Part shown: piece by piece, positions 43,563 to 52,250 of the stretch | Numbering within the stretch: position 1 is the stretch's first letter | Layout of the letters: each line of letters opens with the position of its first letter | Assembly (NCBI RefSeq): GCF_044772865.1 | Contig: NZ_CP173029.1 | Coordinates: 2,232,001 to 2,296,000 of the forward strand | Source of the DNA: Algirhabdus cladophorae | Lineage (GTDB): Bacteria; Pseudomonadota; Alphaproteobacteria; Rhodobacterales; Rhodobacteraceae | Direction: 5' to 3' | Length of the DNA: 64,000 bases | The notes under the pieces: generated by a model | Seen by the model: only the letters and a program-made list of their open reading frames with translations | What the model was told of the DNA's origin: nothing | The model's database searches: none | Program-made: the position numbers and the translations under genes

Positions 43563-44462
43563 CTAGCGGGACTCTATCGCCGCTTTGGCCAATTGTGCGC
43601 AGTGGCCAACATATCGTGCAGCTCGCGTAGGCGCATAGCGGGCAAAAAAGGACAAAGGCGCTGGCAACCAGTCAGCCTGGATCTGATGCAGAACACCCGC
43701 CGTGATTTCGGGCTGCACCAACCGCTGGGGCAACAGCGCAACGCCCAAACCTTCCAACACCATCGGGACACAGGCGGACAAAGCGCTTGAATGCACGATT
43801 TGTTCCCGACGCAATCCGTTTACCGTCGCAAACTTGTGAAGGTCTGCACAAGCCAGCGTATGTTTCGCGTGGGTCAGGATCGTGAACTCGAACAAGTCAC
43901 ATACCTTGGCATTCCGACTGGTTTTTTTGATCAAATCCGAGGTGGCCACCCAACAATAGGGTTCTGGCCCTAATGCCTCGCTGGCAAAACTTGTGGATTG
44001 AAACGGCTCTGTCTGCAGTGCCAAATCCAACTGACCCTCCATCAAACGCGCATCAATCGAGGTGGACAGGTCAACTTCTAGCTGGACCCTAAGTTTCGGG
44101 TAAGCCTCTTTGATGAGCCGCAAAAAATCCTGTAACCAAGTGCAGGCCACAAGTTCGGTCACGCCCAACCGCAGGGTTTCTTTGATCAAACCTTGCTGGC
44201 CTGCCGCCTCGATCAAGGCCTCACCAGCCCACAGAACCTCACGGGTCTTTTTCAGCAACTTTTCACCCGGGGTCGTCAACCGAACGGAGCCCGCATCACG
44301 GATCAACAAACTGACATTAAGTGCGGCCTCAAGGGCATTTATCCGCGCCGAAATATTAGGTTGTGTCGTCCCCAAAGCCGCCGCAGCCGCGCGAAACGTG
44401 CCTGTGTCGATCACAAAAACAAAGGCTTCGAGTTGTTTGAGGGTTATCTGGCTTTTGATCAC
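43563..44462 (-). CDS. LysR family transcriptional regulator
   Basis: A 299-residue LysR protein. The DNA-binding part is LKQLEAFVFVIDTGTFRAAAAALGTTQPNISARINALEAALNVSLLIRDAGSVRLTTPGEKLL. The effector domain contains RLGVTELVACTWLQDFLRLIKEAYPKLRVQLEVDLS and a late conserved region ALSACVPMVLEGLGVALLPQRLV. The start is GTG at 44462 without an obvious ribosome-binding site. It reads leftward toward soxG and has no divergent partner, being followed on its upstream side by the end of the large fusion gene. Its target could be the sox operon or the operon upstream, and cannot be decided from position. Confidence 0.86.
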   Translation of the reverse strand: MIKSQITLKQLEAFVFVIDTGTFRAAAAALGTTQPNISARINALEAALNVSLLIRDAGSVRLTTPGEKLLKKTREVLWAGEALIEAAGQQGLIKETLRLGVTELVACTWLQDFLRLIKEAYPKLRVQLEVDLSTSIDARLMEGQLDLALQTEPFQSTSFASEALGPEPYCWVATSDLIKKTSRNAKVCDLFEFTILTHAKHTLACADLHKFATVNGLRREQIVHSSALSACVPMVLEGLGVALLPQRLVQPEITAGVLHQIQADWLPAPLSFFARYAPTRAARYVGHCAQLAKAAIESR

Positions 44463-44567
44463 TTTTAGACTATCAATAATAAATACTGATGCTTACGCTA
44501 CCGGTAAAATGGACGCGTACAAAGACCCTAGAGTGATCTCGGCCTATATTTCTTGCGTCAATTTGGA

Positions 44568-46550
44568 CTATTTCCCTATCCGTGAGCGCAAATCACTGAC
44601 CTTTTCACCAAGGTCCTTTTGATCCTGCGAAAGGTTGCACGAATAGGCCCGTAAAAACATGTCCAACCCGTGAGCAATGACATGCAGCAATTCATCTTGG
44701 CTTGGGCGTTCATTGACATAATGCAGGTAGTGATCCCGTGGCCCCGACAGGATCAACGACCATAGATCATTGGCCGCCAATTGCGCATCGACCACGTCCA
44801 ATTCACCCGCAACATGAGCCGCGGCAACAAAGTCGACCAAACCCTCAAAGGCCCGCGCGGGACCACTTTGATGATACTGGAGCGCACTCTCTGGCCTGCG
44901 TCCCGCCTCGCCCAAAATCAAACGCGCCAATGACAGCAAATCCGGGCGCAGCACAAATTCCGCATAGGTCCAGCTAAAGCGCCAAAGCCGGTCCACCAGC
45001 GTCCCACCCTGCCCCGCAAGAGGGGCAATGATATGGGCACGCCCCTGATCCAGAACTGCCGCAAACAGCCCTTCTTTGTCATTAAAATACTGATAAAGCG
45101 TGGGTTTTGAGACATCCGCCGCCCGCGCGAGACGGTCCATTGAGGCCCCGTCAAAGCCAGCATCACAAAATTCCGCATGAGCCGCGCGCAAGATCTGCGC
45201 CCGTTTTTGACGCTGCTTTTCAAGGCGGGTCGGTTTGTAACCCAGCGCGACATAAGGCAACCGTTCCAAAAAGTGCGACAGCTGTGCGTTGAACGCATCT
45301 GGCTGCTCGATATTGCACAGATGGCCAGCGTCCGGCAAAACTTCAAAACGTACATCACAGTCGTTGGCGCAAGCCGCGTTTTCCACAAAAATACGTCGGG
45401 CAACTTGGCGTATTTCGCCCGGTGGGGCCAATTTGTCTTGTTCGCCGGTTACCAACAGGACGGGGCAGGTGATTTTGGCAAAATCAAATTTTTCCAGCGG
45501 GTTACAAAAGCAATTCAAAGCATCGCGGTAAGTGGCAGCAGATATATCGGACATGGATTTATGCAGCCGCGCCCGCACATCAGCGCGGGCATTTGGTCCG
45601 GCGATCACATCGACAACATCGCTGGCGAAATCAGCGGGTGTTTGGCCCCGCGCCAAAGGAACTTCGCGGGATTTTAGGAAATTTTCCCGCTCAACGGGAT
45701 CCGCCTCGGACATGCCTGTGCAGCCCCCGGCCAGCACCAGCCCCGCCAACATATCCCCATGGCGCATCGCAAAACTGGTGGCGATCCAACTGCCCATGCT
45801 GAGGCCCACAAGAACCAGACGTTTGGCGTTAAAGTGCGCCACCACAGAAAGTATATCGGCGCAATAATCGTCAATCTGGGTTTGCGAAGCGCCAAGGCTG
45901 CTGCCGCCATAGCCCCGCAAATCCATTGCTGCCATAGAGTACGTGCCACCAAGTGCCCCGATCTGTTCTGACCAGTTCGACGCCTGCCCGCCTATGCCAT
46001 GCAGGAACAGAACCAGTGTGTCGCTACCGTGTTTTGTGTGTTGGCTGGTCAACACAGATAGCTGCGGGAGGTTCGCAATAGCCTGCGTGACTAGTGGCAC
46101 GGGATCCGCCTGAGCCTGCTTGCGCGGCGACAACTGGGGCAGATCCTGCCCAAGCGCTTCAAGACCAGCTTCAAACACCGCCTGTGTTCCTTCGGCGATT
46201 GCGCCAAGGCGGTCCGCGCTGGCCGTTATGTCGGCCTGCCATGTTACCAAGGTCTGATCACCGGCCACGGCCACCTCAACGTGAGCTGCGTAGCGCAAGG
46301 CACCCTCGATACCCGATAGGGCAGTGTAGCATAAAACGCGGTCCGTATCGCTTATAAAGGTGCGCTGTTCGACCAAGCGTTGATGATCTGTCGTTTCAAA
46401 GTCGCGCAGCATCGCGCCGCCTGCATCGCGCAACACATTACAGGACACGACATAGGGATGCCACGTCAGATCAAAACCCTTCAGCACGGCCCAGATATCA
46501 TCTGCAGCAGCGTCGAGGGTTCGTGCACAATGGACCGTCTGGGATGGCAT
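44568..46550 (-). CDS. SRPBCC-alpha/beta hydrolase-TetR three-domain fusion
   Basis: A 660-residue single chain with three recognisable parts. Residues 1-140 are an SRPBCC/polyketide-cyclase fold (DDIWAVLKGFDLTWHPYV, LVEQRTFISDTDRVLCYTALSG, LVTWQADITASADRL). Residues about 170-435 are an alpha/beta hydrolase with an oxyanion-type FLHGIGG, nucleophile elbow VGLSMGSW (Ser251), acid VTGEQDKLAPP (Asp372) and His410 in DAGHLCNIEQP, so the triad is complete. Residues 445-660 are a full TetR regulator (RAQILRAAHAEFCDAGFDGASMDRLARAADVSKPTLYQYFNDKEGLFAAVLDQ). ATG 46550 comes 4 bases after the acyl-CoA-dehydrogenase-like gene; the extension to 46583 overlaps that gene. It is the last gene of the nine-gene operon and probably both enzyme or sensor and repressor. 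Confidence 0.88.
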   Translation of the reverse strand: MPSQTVHCARTLDAAADDIWAVLKGFDLTWHPYVVSCNVLRDAGGAMLRDFETTDHQRLVEQRTFISDTDRVLCYTALSGIEGALRYAAHVEVAVAGDQTLVTWQADITASADRLGAIAEGTQAVFEAGLEALGQDLPQLSPRKQAQADPVPLVTQAIANLPQLSVLTSQHTKHGSDTLVLFLHGIGGQASNWSEQIGALGGTYSMAAMDLRGYGGSSLGASQTQIDDYCADILSVVAHFNAKRLVLVGLSMGSWIATSFAMRHGDMLAGLVLAGGCTGMSEADPVERENFLKSREVPLARGQTPADFASDVVDVIAGPNARADVRARLHKSMSDISAATYRDALNCFCNPLEKFDFAKITCPVLLVTGEQDKLAPPGEIRQVARRIFVENAACANDCDVRFEVLPDAGHLCNIEQPDAFNAQLSHFLERLPYVALGYKPTRLEKQRQKRAQILRAAHAEFCDAGFDGASMDRLARAADVSKPTLYQYFNDKEGLFAAVLDQGRAHIIAPLAGQGGTLVDRLWRFSWTYAEFVLRPDLLSLARLILGEAGRRPESALQYHQSGPARAFEGLVDFVAAAHVAGELDVVDAQLAANDLWSLILSGPRDHYLHYVNERPSQDELLHVIAHGLDMFLRAYSCNLSQDQKDLGEKVSDLRSRIGK

Positions 46551-46554
46551 CGCT

Positions 46555-47841
46555 CTAGCTGGCGGGTCGCCACATAGACACACGCGCAGATGCGGTGTCC
46601 GAGGTCACCTGATCCACGTCATCCATGTCGTAAAGGGTCATCATCGAAAGATAATCCTCCATGATTTCAGTGGTATAAGGCAGCATTAATGCACCACAGC
46701 GGCTGTCGCGGTAGATCCGCTCCAAAGGCAGGGATTTTAGCATCGATTGCCCGCCGCAAGTGCGAATGGCCAAAGCCGCCAATTCCTGAACGCCCTCCAT
46801 TACTGCGTATTGCGCTGCATAAACCCGCATGACCTCTGCCTTTGATGGAAAGGCACGGGCCTCAAAAAATGCGGTGGTCCACAGGGTGCGCATCTCGGTC
46901 AGGCGTTGGAACATGCGCCCCACAGCGGCACGTTTGGTGGGATAAATACGGCGGTCAATCGGTGGCAATCCCGGTGTTTCGCCACGCAAATACTCAACAG
47001 TGAAATCATAGGCCGACTGTGCAACCCCCATATATGCCGGCGTTAGCGTCGCCATCATATGCGGCCATTGAGACAAGGTTTTACCAAAGACACCCGCAGG
47101 CATCATCAGATCGTCTTCGCTGACGAAGACATCCTTGAGGACCAGATCACGGCTAACGGTGCCACGCATGCCGATAGGATCCCAATCCCCCACAATCGAC
47201 AGACCTTTGGTGTCCTTGTGGACGGCAAAATCCATCGTATCTTCGTGAGCGGGATCTTTGCCCTCAAAATGCTCGGTGCAAACGATGGAATAGTAGTCAC
47301 AATTGCCTGCAAGGGAGGCAAATTTCTTGAACCCGTTGATCACCCATCCCCCCTCTACGCGGCGGCAGTTGGTTTTGATCGGCTCCGAGGTCCAATTGGC
47401 CCCGCCTTCGGAAATAGGTTGGGAAAAAATCGCGCCATCATTGACGACCTTGGGGAACTGGATCTCGCGCATGCGGGCAAATGCTGTCCGTTCTGCATCG
47501 GTCAAATTGGGCATCTCATACATGAACCGCAGCCACATCGTCGACGAGGTGTGCATGTTAAACGTCAGGGCTGAAGCTCCGCAGTATTTCCCGATCTCGG
47601 CCCCGATGGTCGCATATTCACCAAGCGAAAACCCCATGCCGCCAAATTCTTCGGGGATCACCAGCCGTAAAAATCCTGCATCGCGCAGCTCGTTATAATT
47701 TTGGGTGGGAAAGCTGGCTTCCTTATCATGTTTGGCTGCCCGTTCCGCAAATTTTGGGCCAAGGTCATTGATCAACTCCAACATTTTGACATGTTGAGGG
47801 CGAAACTTTGAGACGTCGTAGTAATCCCGGAAATCGCTCAT
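46555..47841 (-). CDS. Acyl-CoA dehydrogenase-like flavoprotein without the usual catalytic Glu
   Basis: A 428-residue member of the acyl-CoA dehydrogenase fold. Family regions are RLVIPEEFGGMGFSLGEYATIGAEIGKYCGASALTFNMH, SQPISEGGANWTSEPIKTNCRRVEGGWVINGFKKFASLAG (flavin site), DWDPIGMRGTVSRDLVLKDVFV and the C-terminal IRTCGGQSMLKSLPLERIYRDSRCG. Where acyl-CoA dehydrogenases have YEGTxEIQ with the base Glu, this protein reads LMLPYTTEIMEDYL, so that Glu is absent. Such variants include flavin-dependent hydroxylases and monooxygenases as well as atypical dehydrogenases. Its ATG overlaps the NicX-like stop codon. It may oxidise an intermediate of the pathway encoded by this operon. Confidence 0.82.
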   Translation of the reverse strand: MSDFRDYYDVSKFRPQHVKMLELINDLGPKFAERAAKHDKEASFPTQNYNELRDAGFLRLVIPEEFGGMGFSLGEYATIGAEIGKYCGASALTFNMHTSSTMWLRFMYEMPNLTDAERTAFARMREIQFPKVVNDGAIFSQPISEGGANWTSEPIKTNCRRVEGGWVINGFKKFASLAGNCDYYSIVCTEHFEGKDPAHEDTMDFAVHKDTKGLSIVGDWDPIGMRGTVSRDLVLKDVFVSEDDLMMPAGVFGKTLSQWPHMMATLTPAYMGVAQSAYDFTVEYLRGETPGLPPIDRRIYPTKRAAVGRMFQRLTEMRTLWTTAFFEARAFPSKAEVMRVYAAQYAVMEGVQELAALAIRTCGGQSMLKSLPLERIYRDSRCGALMLPYTTEIMEDYLSMMTLYDMDDVDQVTSDTASARVSMWRPAS

Positions 47842-48884
47842 TTCAGGTCTCCTTGCAGCACGCCGTCGATCACCACTGGTGTGCCATCCAGCGAAATGGT
47901 GCAGCCGCGCATGGGCAGATCGAAATGTCCCAGTGTGAACCTGCCCGCATATTGGTTAGATCCGGTAGACCACAGAAAATTGCCCGACCATGCGCGAAAT
48001 TCCGTAGCTTGCACGTCGCGCTTGTCATAGAGCGCCATACTTTCCCAACGGGCACGGGGGTTCATGCCCCACCCCACATGGCTGAGGCCATAGGCGATGG
48101 GGTCGTCCCACGCGGCCAGGTACTCGCGAAAGAGATCCGCATCCAAACTGTTACCGTCGATGGATTTGACGAAATCATCTTCGATCAAAAATCCAATCTC
48201 ACTGCTAAGGTAGCTTTTGAACGTCAGGTTCATATCGCCCGGCGCCATGACGATTTTGCCGTTGATCGTGTTCTGACCCGGAAAGCACAAACACAGGCCT
48301 CCGGGCCAATGGGCCACGCCGCCTTTGGACGTCGTAAAACCCGGCGTGCCACCGCAAGGCGCATCGCGAATATCGATCATCAGATCGGTGCCCGCCGCAC
48401 TTGTCACGCGCATCTCGGCCGCATCGCGCAACATCTCGATCCCAAGGGCAACCTTGGGCCCAAGGTCTGCTTGCGGCTCGGTCCGTTCCAGAATTTCCGG
48501 GTGTTCGTTGCAGATTACCAGCAGGCGCGCGCCAGCCTCCTCGATCTCGGGCCATTCTGCGGCGTGCAGCAACCCTTCGACAGTGACGTCTACGACCACC
48601 TCGACCCGCTTTAGCGCCTCGATCACATGACGTTTGCCCGCGATGGCATTGGAGGCACCGGTTGATTTCACTGGCACTGGCGCAGTTTGTTCGGGGGTCG
48701 GCAACAGGATCGTGGAAAATTCTGCGCCCAAATCATACAGGGCAAGGGCGCAAAGTTGCATCAAAACGGGGCGTGACTGGCTTTCTGCGACAATGGCCAC
48801 TGCTGTGCCCTGACCGATCCCGTTGAGTTTCAGCACACGCCGAAAACTGGCGACCCATTTGCCTTCGGGGATTTCTTGTAGCAT
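47838..48884 (-). CDS. NicX-like (2,5-dihydroxypyridine 5,6-dioxygenase/M29-like) metalloenzyme
   Basis: A 348-residue protein of the M29-aminopeptidase-like family to which NicX, the non-heme iron 2,5-dihydroxypyridine ring-cleaving dioxygenase of nicotinate degradation, belongs. Shared landmarks are HWPGGLCLCFPGQNT, PGDMNLTFKSYLSSEIGFLIEDDFV, the DPIAYGLSHVGWGMNPRARWESMALYD block with a metal His, and NFLWSTGSNQ...GHFDLPMRGCTISLDG with the H-x-D metal pair; the length equals that of NicX. ATG 48884 has AAGGGAG upstream and is preferred to ATG 48908. The next genes in the operon include an alpha/beta hydrolase domain, the fold of the following enzyme (NicD) in that pathway. The substrate need not be 2,5-dihydroxypyridine itself. 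Confidence 0.82.
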   Translation of the reverse strand: MLQEIPEGKWVASFRRVLKLNGIGQGTAVAIVAESQSRPVLMQLCALALYDLGAEFSTILLPTPEQTAPVPVKSTGASNAIAGKRHVIEALKRVEVVVDVTVEGLLHAAEWPEIEEAGARLLVICNEHPEILERTEPQADLGPKVALGIEMLRDAAEMRVTSAAGTDLMIDIRDAPCGGTPGFTTSKGGVAHWPGGLCLCFPGQNTINGKIVMAPGDMNLTFKSYLSSEIGFLIEDDFVKSIDGNSLDADLFREYLAAWDDPIAYGLSHVGWGMNPRARWESMALYDKRDVQATEFRAWSGNFLWSTGSNQYAGRFTLGHFDLPMRGCTISLDGTPVVIDGVLQGDLK

Positions 48885-48947
48885 CGCGGACTCCCTTTCG
48901 GAAATCATGACTTAACTAAACCGTGTAGTAAAGTTTATTAGCCAAGC

Positions 48948-50222
48948 TCAGACAAAGGGAAGATAAAAATCTCGCACCTCGTCCACGCTTTTGCCCACCA
49001 ACCGTTTGAATTCATCGCGTTTGAGGTAAAGCAAGGCATCGCAATACAATTCGCCAATGGCCTTGCGCAACTCCACATCCCTGTCCAAAGCATCCAGTGA
49101 CTTGTCCAAGCCTGAGGGCACATGGCGCTTTTCGCGGACGTTTTCCCAACCATCCAGATCCTCGGGCGGTTGCAGCGGCAGCTTGTTGACATAGCCCAGA
49201 CGGGCTGCCTGCAATACCGTCGCAACGGCCTGATAAGGACCCGTCGCACAATCGGCCATGCGGTGTTCAAGTCGCGCTGATTTAGGTGATTTGGAAGAAG
49301 TTCTGGTGGTTACAAGGCGATGATCCTCGGCCCAATTTGCCCAGTAGCCCGCTAGCCCACCAGGGTTAAGGCGGTCGTAACTGTTTACTGTCGTGGCCAA
49401 CATACCCGCCAAAGCGGGATGATGTTTGATCAGACCCGCGACCGAATGTTTGGCCAGATCTGAAAGGGTGCCATCTGGCGCGACCATATTGTTGCCCGCA
49501 CTGTCATTGAAGCTGAAGTTCACGTGCAGCCCCGACCCACCGCGATCGGGCACGGGTTTAGGCATAAAGGTCAAGAGCAAGCCCTTTTTCAGGCCGATCT
49601 CACGTGCCATTGTGCGCATCAAAAAAGCGTCGTCGCAAGCTTTGACAGCCGTATCAAACCGCATCGTTAACTCAAACTGGCCGTTGTCAAACTCGCCGTT
49701 CATGCTTTCAATAGGGATATCCGCTGCATAAGCGGCCTCCCAGATATCATCCATGACACCCTTGGGATCGCCTTCCGGGCCAGTGCTGTAGACAAACGCA
49801 CCGGGCGTGTCATAGGGCCGCCAGACACCGTCTTGATCCCGTTGAAAAATGAACGCTTCGGTCTCGAGGCCAACCATCGGGGACAGGCCCAGATCCTCCC
49901 AATCTTTGACGGCGCGTTTCACAGCGCCGCGTGGACACAGGCCAAAAGGTTTGCCGTCGGCATAAAGGTCCCCAAGCGCCACGTTGGTGCCTGCTTGCCA
50001 GCCCGTGCGGCGCTCATCATCCAGCATCAGTTCCATATCAGGCACACCGTTGAAAAACTCGCAGCCAGGAACTGTCACAAGCTCGCGATCATAGGACACG
50101 GCAAAGGCCCCCCGCGCAAAGCCGATAGCCCCGCCCGCCGCCACATCCGGTGGCACATATTTCCCACGTGGCAGGTTCAGCATGTCGTTGAAAAGGGCGC
50201 GTGTTCGCGTGATCTTGGTCAT
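48948..50222 (-). CDS. Glutamine synthetase-like amide ligase
   Basis: A 424-residue glutamine-synthetase-fold enzyme. The catalytic motifs are intact: the E-x-E metal strand in VGLETEAFIF, ESMNGEFDNGQFELTMR (Glu and flap residues), the ATP/ammonia loop KPVPDRGGSGLHVNFSF with its His, TVNSYDRLNPGG, and R-x-E-x-R in ARLEHRMADCATGPY. It lacks the N-terminal length and C-terminal adenylylation region of true GlnA. Relatives join glutamate to amines: gamma-glutamylanilide synthase AtdA1 in aniline degradation, PuuA for putrescine, or GmaS for methylamine. Beside a class I amidotransferase-like gene, a gamma-glutamylation step on an amine substrate is the likely role. Confidence 0.85.
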   Translation of the reverse strand: MTKITRTRALFNDMLNLPRGKYVPPDVAAGGAIGFARGAFAVSYDRELVTVPGCEFFNGVPDMELMLDDERRTGWQAGTNVALGDLYADGKPFGLCPRGAVKRAVKDWEDLGLSPMVGLETEAFIFQRDQDGVWRPYDTPGAFVYSTGPEGDPKGVMDDIWEAAYAADIPIESMNGEFDNGQFELTMRFDTAVKACDDAFLMRTMAREIGLKKGLLLTFMPKPVPDRGGSGLHVNFSFNDSAGNNMVAPDGTLSDLAKHSVAGLIKHHPALAGMLATTVNSYDRLNPGGLAGYWANWAEDHRLVTTRTSSKSPKSARLEHRMADCATGPYQAVATVLQAARLGYVNKLPLQPPEDLDGWENVREKRHVPSGLDKSLDALDRDVELRKAIGELYCDALLYLKRDEFKRLVGKSVDEVRDFYLPFV

Positions 50223-50225
50223 GGG

Positions 50226-51461
50226 TTAAGCGGCCCTTGTCGCGTGAACATTCAGTTTTTTCACCCCGCAAATAAAGTTTGACCTGGTCCATGTGGGGGC
50301 TTCAAGTGCCTCGAACCGGTCGATGCGCTTAACCAGTTCCTCGATGGCGATACGGACTTCCAACTTGGCCAGATGCATACCCAAACAGACGTGGATCCCC
50401 CCCTGCCCAAAGGCCAAATGTCGATTTGGACTGCGGCCTAACTGGCAGTCATGCGGCTTGTCAAAAGCGGCCTCATCGCGGCTGGCCGACACAAACCAAA
50501 GAAGGGCTTTGTCGCCTTTTTTCATAGTCTTACCGTGCAGTTCATAATCCTGCGTCAGCGTGCGGCGAAAATGCATTGTGGGCGAGGCAAGGCGAATAAA
50601 CTCATCCGCGCAGGTGTCCCAATAGTCGCCTGTGCGCAGCTGTGTGATCAGATCAGAATTTTGGGCCAGCAGGTTCAACGCCATGGCAATGGAATAGCGC
50701 GTGGTATCGTTGCCAGCAGCCACTAACAGGCAAAAGAAGTTCTTGAATTCTAGCTCGTTCAGCCCGTTTTCATCCTGCATCATTTTGGCAAGAATCCCGC
50801 CTTCAGCCACAGCGCGACGGTTTTCCAAAAGATCGGCGGCGTAGTCATAAAGTTCTACCCCCGCGGGGCTGCGGAACGGCATAAATCGGTAGGCGCTGGT
50901 GTCCATTTTGTCGACCACATGTTCGGTAAAATCGGGATCCGAATTACCAATCAGCGCATCGCCCTTTTCCACCAGCCAATCCAGATCGTCATCCGGCACC
51001 CCAAGAATGCGCCCCAGCATCATCATGGGCAATTGTTTGGCCATAGCCTCCACTGCGTCAAACTCGGTTTTTTGCAGGGCCCTGTCGGCAATATCGCTGG
51101 CAAGCTCGCGAATAAGCGGCTCGAACCGGGCCATCACAGGCTTGGCAAAGTTCGGATTTACCGCGCGCCGTGTGCTTGTGTGTTCCGGCGCATCGGTTTC
51201 CTGAAACGTGCGCCGCGCCATGTATTCCTCATGACTTTGATCCTCGAGCCGGATGCCTTGGGCCGAGCTGAACACAGGCCCTTCGCGATTTGCTAGCGTG
51301 ATATCGGCGTGGCGCGTGAGGTTCCAAAAGCCCTTGGTTTCAGTGTCGCCATCGGTCCAAGACACCGGATCATCACGACGAAGACGCTCAAAGGTTTTAT
51401 GCGGCACGCCATGCGCAAAGCTGTCATGGCTGAGGAGGTTCAAGTGGCCGTCATCGTGCAT
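50226..51461 (-). CDS. Cytochrome P450
   Basis: A 411-residue soluble P450. The heme loop is LAFGQGGIHVCLGMHLAKLE (Cys at about 357), the I-helix LLVAAGNDTTRYSIAMAL, the K-helix E-x-x-R in DEFIRLASPTMHFRRT, and the early segment FQETDAPEHTSTRRAVNPNFAKPVM. The heme loop has one more residue than the commonest F-x-x-G-x-x-x-C pattern, as also seen in CYP125-type enzymes. It overlaps the amidotransferase-like gene by 11 bases and precedes the glutamine-synthetase-like gene by 3. In this operon it probably hydroxylates or dealkylates the imported compound. No ferredoxin gene is adjacent, so redox partners come from elsewhere. Confidence 0.92.
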   Translation of the reverse strand: MHDDGHLNLLSHDSFAHGVPHKTFERLRRDDPVSWTDGDTETKGFWNLTRHADITLANREGPVFSSAQGIRLEDQSHEEYMARRTFQETDAPEHTSTRRAVNPNFAKPVMARFEPLIRELASDIADRALQKTEFDAVEAMAKQLPMMMLGRILGVPDDDLDWLVEKGDALIGNSDPDFTEHVVDKMDTSAYRFMPFRSPAGVELYDYAADLLENRRAVAEGGILAKMMQDENGLNELEFKNFFCLLVAAGNDTTRYSIAMALNLLAQNSDLITQLRTGDYWDTCADEFIRLASPTMHFRRTLTQDYELHGKTMKKGDKALLWFVSASRDEAAFDKPHDCQLGRSPNRHLAFGQGGIHVCLGMHLAKLEVRIAIEELVKRIDRFEALEAPTWTRSNFICGVKKLNVHATRAA

Positions 51462-52182
51462 GTGTCATGGCCCCTTTGAAGAATTCTGTGGTCCAAAGGC
51501 CAAAGATCCGCCCGTCTTGACGGCGCTCCAAACTGGCCCAAACCGCTTGGCGTTTTTCGGCGGGGATAGCCCCTTGGGCCGAGGTCAACACGCATGCCAT
51601 AAAGGCGTGGCTGAACTCAGGGTGCGCTTGGGTTGTAAAGATGTGATCGCCTTTGGCAAAGCTCGCGTTTTTGCAATTGGCCGTGGATCCCAGCAGATCG
51701 CAGCCGTCGGGCAGTTTGGTCACAGTGTCCTCGTGAAACACATACATAGGCAAGGTGTCACGATCGGGCGTCATCCAAGAACGCTTGGTGTGATAGACGG
51801 TGTCCTCGATCCCGACATTATAGCCGTTGGGTGATTTTTCGACGGTACCGCCCAAAGCCAAAGCAATGGCTTGGTGCCCGAAACACGCCCCCATCAGCGG
51901 TTTTTTGGCGGCATCACAGCGGCGAATGAAATCCATCAGATCATCGGAAAAAACATGCGGATCCAACACACTCAGCGGGCTACCGGTAATCATGAACGCG
52001 TCCTGTTCGTCCAAATCCTGAGGCACCTCGCCGCCGATGGTCATGTAAATTTGGTAGGTAAAGCGGTCGTCTTGTGCATCAAACATATCGCGGAAACGGT
52101 GCGCATCATCCGGAAAGGCGTCGCCTACATCCACGGATTTGTCATGGTTCGTTTGCAAAATGCCAAGTTTGATACGGCGCAT
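51451..52182 (-). CDS. Class I glutamine amidotransferase-like hydrolase
   Basis: A 243-residue stand-alone GATase1 protein. The nucleophile is in LMGACFGHQAIALALGG (Cys at about 98) and the His/Glu pair in TTQAHPEFSHAF (about 184-186). It resembles GMP-synthase-type amidotransferase domains with no synthetase partner. In aniline degradation a comparable protein, AtdA2, hydrolyses the gamma-glutamyl amide made by the glutamine-synthetase-like AtdA1, and PuuD does the same for gamma-glutamyl-GABA. With a glutamine-synthetase-like gene two positions downstream in the same operon, a gamma-glutamyl hydrolase role is plausible. It begins 69 bases after the TctC gene. Confidence 0.85.
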   Translation of the reverse strand: MRRIKLGILQTNHDKSVDVGDAFPDDAHRFRDMFDAQDDRFTYQIYMTIGGEVPQDLDEQDAFMITGSPLSVLDPHVFSDDLMDFIRRCDAAKKPLMGACFGHQAIALALGGTVEKSPNGYNVGIEDTVYHTKRSWMTPDRDTLPMYVFHEDTVTKLPDGCDLLGSTANCKNASFAKGDHIFTTQAHPEFSHAFMACVLTSAQGAIPAEKRQAVWASLERRQDGRIFGLWTTEFFKGAMTHAR

Positions 52183-52250
52183 GAGATCAATCCAGAAACA
52201 GGCCAGAAAAGTGGAAGGTGGCCACCAAGGGCAGCCACCTTAGAGGGTCT

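Noticed and set aside
50370..50410. Extra residue in the P450 heme loop next to a run of seven G, suggesting a sequencing insertion
   Set aside because: The change is exactly one codon, keeps the frame, and an equally long loop occurs in CYP125-type P450s (FGGTGAHYCIG), so natural variation is the simpler explanation.
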